Source: Oscillospiraceae bacterium
GTDB lineage: Bacteria; Bacillota_A; Clostridia; Oscillospirales; WRJC01
Direction: 5' to 3'
Assembly (NCBI GenBank): GCA_009782405.1
Contig: WRJC01000016.1
Coordinates: 1 to 64,000, forward strand
DNA length: 64,000 nt
The notes under the pieces were generated by a model. It saw only the letters and a list, made by a program, of their open reading frames with translations, had not been told where the DNA came from and did no database searches. Of the stretch, positions 17,513 through 26,337 are shown one piece after another; within the stretch, counting starts at the first letter, position 1; every line of letters starts with the position of its first letter. The translations under genes were made by a program, and so were the position numbers.

Positions 17513-18856
17513 TTGACCGTGCAACAAAAAAAAGACACAAAACCAAATAAAAATGCCAAAAACGACAGAAATACATCTTATTACAGAGCCCGGGTGAAAG
17601 TTGCCGCAAAGAAAAAAAAGGATTCGTCGGCTTACGTCGAAAAAGCGAAAAAACGCCAAATGACCAGCTATAAGCGGGCGCTGTTGGTGCTTTTCGCGCT
17701 TATGCTTCTATTTACGGGGGTAATTTTTTTGGGGATGTTTTTGAACAATTTGGTGATCAACGGAGAAGAGCCGGAAACCACTGCCGAAAATGATTGGGAA
17801 GACATATTCACCACCGACCCGAACTCCCCTCCGGAAAATTCCGCTTCGGCAGGCCATCCTTCGTTTCCGGAAATCGAAAACCCCGGCTCCAATGAAATTT
17901 CAGAAATCTTTTACCGCTATAACGGAGCCTATTTGGACGTTTCCAAAATAGATAGCCTCGAAAGCCTGCAGTTTTTCGCGGACAATATAAAATCAAAAGG
18001 CATAAACGCGGTGAACATCGACATAAAAAAAGAAGACGGGACAGTGCCTTACCATGTAAACTCGCAGACGGATTCGGTGATGATAGGCGAAAACCAAATA
18101 GATATTCAAATCGGCGAAATAATAGGCCTGCTCCACGAAAACGGGTTATATGTATCGGGCACGATATGCTGCTTCAAAGACAACCTTGCCGCTTCGACTT
18201 TCGTGAACTACGCCATAAAATCATCCTCCGATCTGATGAGATGGGAAGATGTCGAAGGCGATCTCTGGATGAGCGCATATTCAACCGGGGCGCAAGAATA
18301 CGTAAAAGGCATAGTTGAGGAAAGCGCGAGGCTCGGATTCGACGAAATAATTTTGAGCTGGTTCTTTTTTCCCAACATTTCAAACGAAAATTACCTCGTT
18401 TACGGAAACGAAAATGACAGCCGGGACAAATATGCCGCAGTGAAGGATTTCGTCACGGATCAAAGGCGGGCCCTCGACCAAATCGCCCCCAAAATAAAAC
18501 TCGGTTTTCATATCCCCCTGCAATATTTTTTGAATGTGCCGAATGAAACAATGGGCCTGAACCCCGCCGATATTTCGGAATGGTGCAATTTTTTCGCGAC
18601 GGATTTCTTCCCCTCCAAACTCTCCGACAATTCGGTAATAAACGGCGAAACCCTGTCCAATCCCGTGGGCACCCCGTATGAAACGGCAAAGGCGCTGTGC
18701 GGCCATTTCAAATTCATCTCCGAAAACATGAATTTCAGGCCTTACCTCCAAGCTTTCAAGGAATATGGCGAGCAACAAATAACAAACCAGAAACAGGCTC
18801 TGATCGAAAATGAAATAAATGTCTGGCAATTGGTAAATTATGACAATTATTATTGA
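17513..18856 (+). CDS. Membrane-anchored glycoside-hydrolase-like protein (DUF4015 type)
   Basis: 447 residues from TTG 17513, behind AAGGAA. A basic cytoplasmic start (KKKKDSSAYVEKAKKRQ), one membrane anchor (about 58-80), an acidic/Pro linker, then a TIM-barrel-like domain. Matches to the family include GAYLDVSKI, GINAVNIDIKKEDG, the stretch LHENGLYVSGTI and the late block GFDEI. In the family GFDEI is normally followed by an Asp-containing F-D-Y-x-R-F-P motif; here it reads ILSWFFFP, so a key acidic residue seems lost and the protein may bind rather than cut. Followed 24 bases later by the GHL10-amidase gene, so both probably act on the cell wall together. Confidence 0.75.
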   Translation: MTVQQKKDTKPNKNAKNDRNTSYYRARVKVAAKKKKDSSAYVEKAKKRQMTSYKRALLVLFALMLLFTGVIFLGMFLNNLVINGEEPETTAENDWEDIFTTDPNSPPENSASAGHPSFPEIENPGSNEISEIFYRYNGAYLDVSKIDSLESLQFFADNIKSKGINAVNIDIKKEDGTVPYHVNSQTDSVMIGENQIDIQIGEIIGLLHENGLYVSGTICCFKDNLAASTFVNYAIKSSSDLMRWEDVEGDLWMSAYSTGAQEYVKGIVEESARLGFDEIILSWFFFPNISNENYLVYGNENDSRDKYAAVKDFVTDQRRALDQIAPKIKLGFHIPLQYFLNVPNETMGLNPADISEWCNFFATDFFPSKLSDNSVINGETLSNPVGTPYETAKALCGHFKFISENMNFRPYLQAFKEYGEQQITNQKQALIENEINVWQLVNYDNYY

Positions 18857-18880
18857 TTATATATTATTCGGGGAGTTTTT

Positions 18881-21565
18881 ATGATGAAGTTTCAAAAAAG
18901 AATCGCGCTTTTTTTGGCTTCGGTTTTTGTGGCGGCGTGCTTCGGCTTTCCGGCTGCCCGAACCGAAGCGGCCGGCGCTTACGCCAAAATCGGGGACAAC
19001 GAACTAAGGGGCGTATGGATCGCCTCGGTGCTGAACATCAATTTCCCGTCGAAATCCGGTCTTTCGGCGAACCAGCTGAAAGCCGAACTGGACGAAATAG
19101 TGAAAAATTGCAAAGAAGCGAATTTTAATGCGATATTTTTTCAGGTCCGGCCTACCGGGGACGCATTGTACGATTCCGAATATTTTCCCACGTCAAAATA
19201 CCTGACCGGAAAACAGGGGACTCCGTTTCCGGAAGGGTTCGACCCGCTTGGTTATATCATCGAGATCGCCCACAAAAACGACATCGAGCTTCACGCCTGG
19301 ATAAACCCATACAGGATAACCACAGACACCACAGATCTGGGCGCGCTCGCGCAAAACAACCCCGCGAGGCAAAACCCGTCTTGGACGGTGGCGTATAACG
19401 GGATGTTGGTTTACAACCCGGGGCTGCCCGAAGTGCGCCGCTTGATCACCGACGGCGTGATCGAGATAATAAAAAACTACGATGTGGACGGAATACATTT
19501 CGACGACTATTTTTACCCGTACCCCGACGGAAAGGGAGGCGTTTTCAACGATGCGCCCACATATGAAAAATACGGGGGCGATTACAAGAATTTGGACGAT
19601 TTCAGGCGCGCGAGCGTGAACAAGCTCGTGGAAATGGTTTACATGGAAATAAAAAAGGAAAACCCAAGCGTGAGGTTCGGCATCGCACCGTTTGGCATAT
19701 GGGCGAACAAATCCGATAGAGCCCCCACAGGCTCGGCCACCAAAGGCTTTGAGAGCTATTATTCGATTTACAGCGATTCCAAGGCTTGGATAAACGGAGG
19801 CTATATAGACTACATCTGCCCGCAGATATATTGGGCTTTTGGCACCGCCGTGGCGCCTTTTGACGTTTTGGCGAGGTGGTGGAGCGCGGTGGTGGATGGC
19901 ACGGGCGTGGATTTGTATATCGGCCATGCCGCCTACAAAGTGCCCGGGGATTTCAAGAGCGAAACCGAAATTTTGCGCCAAGTGGAATACGCCCGCGCCT
20001 ATATGGGCGTTGCCGGCAGCGTGATGTACGGGTATTCGAACATAGCGGCCAACGACTATAATCTAAAAGACAATTTGGCCAAAATGTTCGACGCCCCGCG
20101 AAAAGTGCCGAAAACCATATCGAACGGCGCAAAAATCAGTTTCGGCAGGCCGAGGGACGGATCTACGGTGACCGATGCGCAAATAAACATAATGGGCGCT
20201 TCCGACCCGGCTTATCCCGTGTATTTCAAAGGGGAAAAAGTGACAAGGACGAAAAGCGGATTCTTTTCGGTGTATGTGGGATTGCAAGACGGAAAAAACA
20301 CAATAACTTTCAGGCAAAACAACAAAGATTACGCAAACATCGTCACAAAAGGCAAATATGCGGCCCCGCCCCAATCCGATGCCCCGGCTCAAACGACGGA
20401 GAGCGCACAGCCGGAGCCTGAAAGTGCGGCAAACGCCAAGCCGGCAGATAAATCGGCGACCGGGGCCTGCGAAGTGATAAATGACTATTCCCATTTGAAA
20501 ATATCCACGACCTCGGAATTCTACAGCGATTATCTTCCCGCTTCCGTGGGGATGCGCGACAACATAATCGGGTTTTCGGACGGGTATTACAAACTCGGGT
20601 TCGGCGGCTGGATAGCTGCCGAAAACGTGGCTCTTCTGCCAAACAGGAATCTGCTTGTGAACAGGGTGTTGTCGGCAGGAATGGAAAACATGGGATCCGT
20701 GACCGAAATCAGGTTTGCCGTGACCGAAAACGTGCCGGTGAACGCAAAATGCAAGGACGGCGTATTCACGCTTACATTGTTCAACACGCCCGACGGCGCA
20801 CCCGCGCTCGCCCTCGCCGACAACCCGATATTTCAAACAGTGACAAAAAGCTCCGAAAGGGCAAAAAAAACCGCCACATATTCGTTCGACTTGAAAAACC
20901 CCGACAACTGGTATGGTTTCGATGTGGCATACGAAGGCGGGTTCATCGTGGTAAAAGTGAAAAACCCGATGAAAAAAAACGAAGGAAGCCTCCCATTGGA
21001 AGGCCTCACCATAATAGTGGACGCGGGCCATGGCGGCGCGGATACCGGGGCGCTCGGTTTTATGCCAAACAAGGACGAAAAGGATTTGAACCTCGAACTG
21101 GCGATCGCCGCGAAAACAAAGCTCTCCGCTCTGGGGGCAAACGTGATAATGATGCGCGAGCGGGACGAAACGCTGGACATTTATACGAGAATGGACAGAT
21201 ATACAAAAATAAACCCCGATTTGCTCGTTTCGCTGCACTACAATTCGCTCGGCGACGCGCAGGACAATTCGAGAGTCAGGGGATTTCTGGGGCTGTACTG
21301 CAACGATTCGGGCAGGTTATTGGCCAAAGCTTGTTCGGGCGCAATATCTTCGCATTTAAACAGAGCCGAACGCGAACCGAGGTACCAGGCGCTGGCCATG
21401 CTGCGAAGCCACAGGTTCCCCGCCACTCTTTGCGAAATGGCGTTTATCACCAACCCCGACGAATATGAAATTTCCGCGAGCGCCGAAGGAGTGAGGCGTT
21501 CCGCCGACGCGCTTGCGGAAGGCATTTTGAAATGGATAGACGAACAGCAGAAGTGGGTGAAATAG
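18881..21565 (+). CDS. GHL10 glycan hydrolase fused to N-acetylmuramoyl-L-alanine amidase
   Basis: 894 residues. A secretory signal peptide (about 1-30) precedes a GHL10/DUF187 domain (about 38-400: ELRGVWIASVLNINFPSK, HAWINPYRIT, DVDGIHFDDYFYPYP). An Ig-like segment (about 410-490), a Pro/Ala linker and a further middle region follow, and an Amidase_3 domain (about 705-890) ends the protein. The four zinc/catalytic positions of the amidase are present: DAGHGG, DLNLELA, SLHYNS and CEMAF. E. coli DigH, a GHL10 protein, cuts glycan strands that lack stem peptides, which is what amidases produce, so both steps are joined here in one chain. ATG follows GGGGAG. Second gene of a two-gene unit. Confidence 0.9.
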   Translation: MMKFQKRIALFLASVFVAACFGFPAARTEAAGAYAKIGDNELRGVWIASVLNINFPSKSGLSANQLKAELDEIVKNCKEANFNAIFFQVRPTGDALYDSEYFPTSKYLTGKQGTPFPEGFDPLGYIIEIAHKNDIELHAWINPYRITTDTTDLGALAQNNPARQNPSWTVAYNGMLVYNPGLPEVRRLITDGVIEIIKNYDVDGIHFDDYFYPYPDGKGGVFNDAPTYEKYGGDYKNLDDFRRASVNKLVEMVYMEIKKENPSVRFGIAPFGIWANKSDRAPTGSATKGFESYYSIYSDSKAWINGGYIDYICPQIYWAFGTAVAPFDVLARWWSAVVDGTGVDLYIGHAAYKVPGDFKSETEILRQVEYARAYMGVAGSVMYGYSNIAANDYNLKDNLAKMFDAPRKVPKTISNGAKISFGRPRDGSTVTDAQINIMGASDPAYPVYFKGEKVTRTKSGFFSVYVGLQDGKNTITFRQNNKDYANIVTKGKYAAPPQSDAPAQTTESAQPEPESAANAKPADKSATGACEVINDYSHLKISTTSEFYSDYLPASVGMRDNIIGFSDGYYKLGFGGWIAAENVALLPNRNLLVNRVLSAGMENMGSVTEIRFAVTENVPVNAKCKDGVFTLTLFNTPDGAPALALADNPIFQTVTKSSERAKKTATYSFDLKNPDNWYGFDVAYEGGFIVVKVKNPMKKNEGSLPLEGLTIIVDAGHGGADTGALGFMPNKDEKDLNLELAIAAKTKLSALGANVIMMRERDETLDIYTRMDRYTKINPDLLVSLHYNSLGDAQDNSRVRGFLGLYCNDSGRLLAKACSGAISSHLNRAEREPRYQALAMLRSHRFPATLCEMAFITNPDEYEISASAEGVRRSADALAEGILKWIDEQQKWVK

Positions 21566-21576
21566 GGGCAAAAAAC

Positions 21577-23052
21577 TCAATCGCTGACAAAGGATTCAAT
21601 CGTTTTGTCGATCGCTTTTTTGTAGGAGTCTTTTTTCTTTTCGTATGTCGAGACAAAATCGCGCTTCTTTGGCCTGTACATATCTTCGAGCACGGAACCA
21701 AGCCCTCCCCAACCGTACATCCCGGCCAGTTCATAAACGCGGGAATCCAAGATTATGTCTAACATTTCTATGGATTCTTCATCTCTTAGAAATTTGCCGT
21801 TTATAGAAATTTCGTAATATGCGGGCCTAACGGTGTAGTACGATTCGGCCGCCAGCGCCTCCAAGATTATTCCGGTGCGCTCCAAGTTCTGGTTTGTGGT
21901 GGGTATCGAAAGCGCGGAGGCCGTTGGGTGGACGTAGTGCGCATAGTCTTTTTGGGTCAGCTCATATTTTGGCATGGGTATTATTCCGAAATTGGTTTCC
22001 ATGTTCCTCATGCGTATGACGAGCTGCAAAGCGGTTATTTTGAAAACTGCCTGGTTGTTCTCAAACATGGCCTGCGTTATCTTGAAAGGCTCCGCATCGC
22101 TCAAATCCCAATAATTGTACGAAACCGTATTGTCGTACATGAGATCGTATATCTTTTCGATGATGGAAAGCGAGCGTTCCGTGTCCATTTCGGTATAGGG
22201 CAAATCGTCCGAATCCTTCTTTATGTACTTTTCGCCGGCGGCGAGATAATAGGCGGTCATATTTTCGCCTTGCGAAACATTGCCGTAAAAATCGTTTCTG
22301 TCCATGATGCCGTCGCCGTTTAAGTCTTTGGATACCCCTTTGCACATATCGAGCAGTTTGTCAAAGCTCCATTTATCGTTTTTCACTATGTCGTATGGGT
22401 TTTCGAGAGCGAGGTCTTTTATAAGTTCTTTGTTGAAAATGACCAACCAAGTCGCATCGTTGTCCATTATGAACAGATCCCCCACGGTGAAAAACAGTTT
22501 GCCGCCAATTGTCAGATCCACGTTCGCTTTTTGGTCCCACCACTTTTGAGCCAAATTCAAATATGGCACCTGTTTCAAGTCTATTAAACTGCCCCCGGCA
22601 GCGAGAGTCGCTTGATTGTACATATTCGGGACTACCGCGTCGTATATGTCGTCGCCTGCGGAAACCGCTTTTTTCACCGCTCCGGGCATATCGCCGCTCG
22701 CTGAGGGGATTTCTGCGATTTCGACGTTGTACTTTGCTTCGATATAGCGGTTTCGCGCGTATACTGCGTCGTTTATCGGTTCGCCGCTTTCTTCCGAGGC
22801 GCCGATGTCCTGGCTCGCCCATTCGTTGAAAACCGGGCCCTTGCTGTAAATTTTGAATTCATATCCGCCGAAATCGCTTTCGGGCAAATCGGGCAGCAAT
22901 TTTTGGGCCTCTTCCGGCCGTGAGTCCGTCTGCTCTTCGCCGGGCTTTTCGGCCGTAGCGGGATTTTTTTCCGAATCGGTTTTTTCCCCGCAGGAAAAAA
23001 CGCAAAAAAGCATAACCGAAGAAATCAACAGGCATATAGATTTTTTGAACAT
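21577..23052 (-). CDS. Extracellular solute-binding lipoprotein with EF-hand-like loop
   Basis: 491 residues from ATG 23052 (AAGGAG seven bases upstream; the ATG at 23067 lacks one). Signal peptide with lipobox VFSC (Cys 21) and an acidic linker. Paralog of the 4699-6228 protein, including PINDAVYARNRYIE, QKWWDQKA and a calcium-loop-like D243-N245-D247-G-D251-D254 (DLNGDGIMDRND). Probably binds a sugar or oligosaccharide. Like its paralog it has no ABC permease or ATPase beside it. Only 29 bases separate it from the upstream DUF2156 gene, so both may share the promoter at 24015-24043. Converges on the GHL10-amidase gene with an 11-base gap. Confidence 0.85.
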   Translation of the reverse strand: MFKKSICLLISSVMLFCVFSCGEKTDSEKNPATAEKPGEEQTDSRPEEAQKLLPDLPESDFGGYEFKIYSKGPVFNEWASQDIGASEESGEPINDAVYARNRYIEAKYNVEIAEIPSASGDMPGAVKKAVSAGDDIYDAVVPNMYNQATLAAGGSLIDLKQVPYLNLAQKWWDQKANVDLTIGGKLFFTVGDLFIMDNDATWLVIFNKELIKDLALENPYDIVKNDKWSFDKLLDMCKGVSKDLNGDGIMDRNDFYGNVSQGENMTAYYLAAGEKYIKKDSDDLPYTEMDTERSLSIIEKIYDLMYDNTVSYNYWDLSDAEPFKITQAMFENNQAVFKITALQLVIRMRNMETNFGIIPMPKYELTQKDYAHYVHPTASALSIPTTNQNLERTGIILEALAAESYYTVRPAYYEISINGKFLRDEESIEMLDIILDSRVYELAGMYGWGGLGSVLEDMYRPKKRDFVSTYEKKKDSYKKAIDKTIESFVSD

Positions 23053-23081
23053 AAAACGCTCCTTCATGATTTTTACAATTT

Positions 23082-23978
23082 TTAATATATTTTTTCAGTG
23101 ACGATATACTTATCGATGATTTTGCAGGGATGATAGGATTTTTTAGAAGTTCTGAGCCCTTCGTCGCCCACGTCTTCTTCGCGGTTGATGAATTCCACTT
23201 CATCGGTGGCGAAATGCTTGGCAAATTCGTTGTTTATGATTTGGTATGCGCCGCGGATGCCGAAATCGGCTTTTTCGATATGCACGAACAGCACATTTTG
23301 CAAAATTTCGCCGATGGAAAAAGCCACAACCGAACCGCCCGCCCGGATCAAGCCTCCGATTAGGCTGTATGTCCGGTAGTTTTCGAGAACTTCTGCGGTT
23401 TTCTTTTGTTCCTCCGCGAAAATTTCCGAACCCTTGTTTGCCGAGAGAGCAAACCTTTCGTAAAAATCCTTGACTTCGCCGATATTGTCTTTTGTTATTT
23501 CCTCGAAAGACCATTCGCCAAATGCTTTGTTGAAATAATTTATATGGTTTCGCTGCCCGCTGTATTTTCTGCCCGCAAGCGATTTCAAATCTTCCGCTTT
23601 GTACAAATAGTCGCTCCAATTTGCTTCCTGATGGATTTCGGTTTCGCGGTAGAGGGCGTTGATATGACCCATATCTTCGGATGTGACGGTGCAATATGCC
23701 ACGGGAATCCCAAGAGAGCGGCAATACTCGCCAAGCTTCTCCATGGCTCCGCGAATATTTTTGCCCAAAGGTACGCTGAAAGCGGTTATGCCGCCGTGAT
23801 ACACGATTTTCGCCTTGAAAATCAACGCGCCGTCAAATTCGGCGTATTCGAGCGAAAAAAAGTCGCGCCACATGAAAGTCCCCCCTATCGTATTGTCGCA
23901 CGTCCTGTTTTTCGAATAAGAAAAATATGGGCTTATTTTCTCTATATCATCCAATGTCAATTTTTTGAAATTCAGCAT
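23082..23978 (-). CDS. DUF2156-family GNAT-like protein
   Basis: 298 residues, no membrane segments. It has the two GNAT-like halves of the soluble DUF2156 family, related to the C-terminal domain of lysyl-phosphatidylglycerol synthase. Characteristic stretches are RKYSGQRNHINYFNK near the middle and the end block NREEDVGDEGLRTSKKSYHP. The family probably transfers aminoacyl groups or similar, but the soluble members have no firm assigned reaction. Has its own consensus promoter and is followed by the solute-binding lipoprotein gene. Confidence 0.8.
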   Translation of the reverse strand: MLNFKKLTLDDIEKISPYFSYSKNRTCDNTIGGTFMWRDFFSLEYAEFDGALIFKAKIVYHGGITAFSVPLGKNIRGAMEKLGEYCRSLGIPVAYCTVTSEDMGHINALYRETEIHQEANWSDYLYKAEDLKSLAGRKYSGQRNHINYFNKAFGEWSFEEITKDNIGEVKDFYERFALSANKGSEIFAEEQKKTAEVLENYRTYSLIGGLIRAGGSVVAFSIGEILQNVLFVHIEKADFGIRGAYQIINNEFAKHFATDEVEFINREEDVGDEGLRTSKKSYHPCKIIDKYIVTEKIY

Positions 23979-24014
23979 TGTTTCAAATATCCCGCTTCTT
24001 TACCTAATGGACTA

Positions 24015-24043
24015 ATTATACCCGATGAAATTGAATTTGTCAA
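24015..24043 (-). promoter_or_regulatory. Consensus sigma-A promoter of the DUF2156 gene
   Basis: Minus-strand TTGACA (24043-24038), 17-base spacer and TATAAT (24020-24015): exact consensus, about 37 bases before the ATG. Confidence 0.8.
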
Positions 24044-24067
24044 TGGGAATTTTTCGATTCTTTTTTT

Positions 24068-24625
24068 TCAGCGCAAAAAAACGGCCCCGAAAACACCCGC
24101 CCCCAGTATGAAAAATATGGGGTTTATTTTTTTCGCAAGGCGCATGCACGCAAAAACCGCCGCGAACAGGCATATGCCCGTTATGTTGAAAGCGGACAGC
24201 ACGGAAGGTTCGAACCCCGATCCGGTGAGCAGAACATTTTTAGCCACTCCGATAGTGGCGGAGAGGATAAGCGCCCAGACAGCGGGCCGCACGCCGAAAA
24301 GCGCAGCCTGGACTGCTGGCTTTTGGTTGATGTTGAAAAAAAACAGCGCCACAAGAGTCATCAAAATCAACGAAGGGCTTATGACCCCCAAAGTGCAAAC
24401 TATGGCCCCGGGGACTGAAAGCAGCTTCATTCCGGTAAAAGTGGCCGCATTGACCGCAAAGGGCCCCGGCGTGACTTCCGATATGGCGATTACGTCGATG
24501 AATTCATCCATTGTCATATATGCATCCACGAGTTCTTGGCCAATAAGCGGGATCATCGCGTATCCGCCGCCGATGGTGAAAAGCCCGACTTTGAAAAACG
24601 CGAAAAACAGTTTCAGGTAAATCAT
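24068..24625 (-). CDS. Chromate-transporter-family half protein, second subunit
   Basis: 185 residues from ATG 24625, which overlaps the stop of the preceding subunit by four bases (ATGA) behind AAAGGA. One CHR domain: KVGLFTIGGGYAMIPLIGQELV, EVTPGPFAVNAATFTGMKL and several hydrophobic helices. Short CHR proteins work in pairs, as opposed to the long fused form. The physiological substrate in anaerobes is unclear; chromate or sulfate antiport is known only for some members. Third gene of the PopT-CHR-CHR unit. Confidence 0.88.
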   Translation of the reverse strand: MIYLKLFFAFFKVGLFTIGGGYAMIPLIGQELVDAYMTMDEFIDVIAISEVTPGPFAVNAATFTGMKLLSVPGAIVCTLGVISPSLILMTLVALFFFNINQKPAVQAALFGVRPAVWALILSATIGVAKNVLLTGSGFEPSVLSAFNITGICLFAAVFACMRLAKKINPIFFILGAGVFGAVFLR

Positions 24626-25197
24626 TTGTTTTTGTTCCTTTTGTCTTTTTTGTTTTTGCCGATCGTGCCCAAAAATTTTATCCCAAGCCCTAAAATCGCC
24701 GCGCCGATTATGATGAACACCGCATTCACCGAAGGGAAAAAAAGCGAAATTCCCAGCGCGCAGGCGGCGATGGCGAGGCTTATCGCCTCTTTTAAAGATT
24801 GTTTCGAAAGCTTGACTACGGCGGAAAGCATCAAGGCAACTACGGCGGCTGATATACCGTCGAGCGCTCCCAAAACATAGGCGTTTGCGATAAATGACGA
24901 GTAGACGCGGGTGATGGCGGACAAAATGAAAAGCGAAGGCAAAATGCAACCCAGCGCGGCCGCGAAACCTCCGGCTATGCCCGCTATTTTGTTGCCTATC
25001 AAAATGCACGAATTAACCGCGATCACCCCGGGAAGCGATTGAGCAACTGCGAACACGTCCACAATGTCCTTTTCGTCTATCCAGTGATATTTGTCGACGA
25101 ATTCCGCCTGCATCAGCGGGATCATCGCATAGCCGCCGCCGAATGTGAAAGCGCCGATTCTCAATGTCACGAAAAAAATTTTTGCCAATGTTTTCAT
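24622..25197 (-). CDS. Chromate-transporter-family half protein, first subunit
   Basis: 191 residues with one CHR domain: RIGAFTFGGGYAMIPLMQAEFV near the start and SLPGVIAVNSCILIG near 55-70, then about five hydrophobic segments and a short basic tail. The FGGGYAMIPL and PG-AVN motifs mirror those of the next gene, so the two halves probably assemble into an antiparallel unit. Ribosome site weak (AAAGGA). Lies 30 bases behind the PopT-like gene and is translationally coupled to the second half. Confidence 0.88.
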   Translation of the reverse strand: MKTLAKIFFVTLRIGAFTFGGGYAMIPLMQAEFVDKYHWIDEKDIVDVFAVAQSLPGVIAVNSCILIGNKIAGIAGGFAAALGCILPSLFILSAITRVYSSFIANAYVLGALDGISAAVVALMLSAVVKLSKQSLKEAISLAIAACALGISLFFPSVNAVFIIIGAAILGLGIKFLGTIGKNKKDKRNKNK

Positions 25198-25227
25198 CAG
25201 ATTCTTTTTTTCCTTTTTTTTATATTT

Positions 25228-26175
25228 TCAAATGCGTTTTTTCCCGACAAAATACGAAACGGCGGCTCCGAGAAATAGCGTGAATATTCCGATTGCAACA
25301 ACCAAAGGAGAAATTTGCGCTTTTCCGGCGAAAAATGACAGTATGTTCCAATCGGCGCTTTCCGAGACTTCGATATAACTGCCAAAAACGATAGGTTCGT
25401 TGATTATTACGTAGATGGAACCGGCGAGCAGCCCGAAGATGACCGAATACACGTTTTCATAACGTTCTTTCATAAATTTTTCTATCAGCCTGAGCATCGA
25501 CAGCGCACCGATTATAAATCCGGCTCCCAGCGGGACAAACACCTTGCAAATTTCCAGCAGGAGATCGACGTTTGTTATATCCGTGATAAAAACGTTGATT
25601 TGGGAAAGAGAATAAATTACCAGCGGGTAAACCCCCGTAATGATCAAGACCACCGAACCGCTCACAGCGGGCACTACGAAAGCCGCAGCTGCAAAAATCC
25701 CCGAAAAAAAAATTAAAAACATGAAAGGGACGCCCATTTCGGATATGGCTGCCGCAGGGTCGATGAACGGGACTTTTTTAAGGCCGGACAAAAGCGCGAG
25801 CGCCGAAGCGGACAGCAAAACGAGCAAAAACCTTTTCAGCACGAACTTGGGGCGGATTTTTTTCAACTTGAAATATATGGGGGGCATGACGCCCGCTATC
25901 AGCCCCACGAAAAAAAGCATGGTGGGAAACGAATGGTATTTCAAAAGATAATTCACAAGCGAGCCAAACGACATAAGCCCCGCAATGACCCCCAAAACAA
26001 GGGGGATCAAAAATTTGAGGGAATTTTTGACGTCATTTTTGAAATGATTCACAGATTTGATGAATTCATCATAAAAACCGAGAATGACTGCGGTAGTGCC
26101 CCCGCTGAAACCAGGCACTGTTTCCGTTATCCCGAGCGCTATTCCGTTCAAAAAATATTTGATGATTTTATACAC
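25228..26175 (-). CDS. DUF368 membrane protein (PopT-type polyprenyl-phosphate transporter)
   Basis: 315 residues with about eight hydrophobic segments. The family signature GITETVPGFSGGTTAVILG stands near the start (about 16-34). DUF368 proteins (PopT) return undecaprenyl phosphate, the lipid carrier of wall and capsule synthesis, across the membrane. First gene of a unit with the two CHR genes, behind a TTGACA-17-TAGAAT promoter. A carrier recycler suits a neighbourhood full of envelope-polymer genes. The CHR partners have no obvious link with that job. Confidence 0.9.
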   Translation of the reverse strand: MYKIIKYFLNGIALGITETVPGFSGGTTAVILGFYDEFIKSVNHFKNDVKNSLKFLIPLVLGVIAGLMSFGSLVNYLLKYHSFPTMLFFVGLIAGVMPPIYFKLKKIRPKFVLKRFLLVLLSASALALLSGLKKVPFIDPAAAISEMGVPFMFLIFFSGIFAAAAFVVPAVSGSVVLIITGVYPLVIYSLSQINVFITDITNVDLLLEICKVFVPLGAGFIIGALSMLRLIEKFMKERYENVYSVIFGLLAGSIYVIINEPIVFGSYIEVSESADWNILSFFAGKAQISPLVVAIGIFTLFLGAAVSYFVGKKRI

Positions 26176-26201
26176 TTATACGCCCGCCTTTCACTTTGAT
26201 T

Positions 26202-26230
26202 ATTCTACCACAATATTTTCGCCTTGTCAA
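26202..26230 (-). promoter_or_regulatory. Sigma-A promoter of the PopT-CHR-CHR unit
   Basis: Minus-strand TTGACA (26230-26225), 17-base spacer and TAGAAT (26207-26202), about 27 bases before the ATG. Confidence 0.75.
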
Positions 26231-26276
26231 GATTTTAAAGGGGCAAAAGACAAAATTATAAATTTTCAAAATATGC

Positions 26277-26305
26277 TTGACTTTGCGTTTTGTTTGTGGT
26301 ATCAT
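26277..26305 (+). promoter_or_regulatory. Sigma-A promoter of the O-acetylation locus
   Basis: TTGACT (26277-26282), 17-base spacer and TATCAT (26300-26305), about 33 bases before the first MBOAT ATG. Confidence 0.7.
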
Positions 26306-26337
26306 GTTTTTATCATTTCAACAATGGAGCGCGAGCG

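Noticed and set aside
20063..21238. Antisense open frame of 391 codons opposite the GHL10-amidase gene
   Set aside because: Falls across the amidase domain with intact catalytic residues on the plus strand; shadow frame.
24068..25009. Single 313-residue protein covering both CHR halves
   Set aside because: The upstream part is out of frame with the first CHR gene; the true second subunit starts at ATG 24625 overlapping the first stop.
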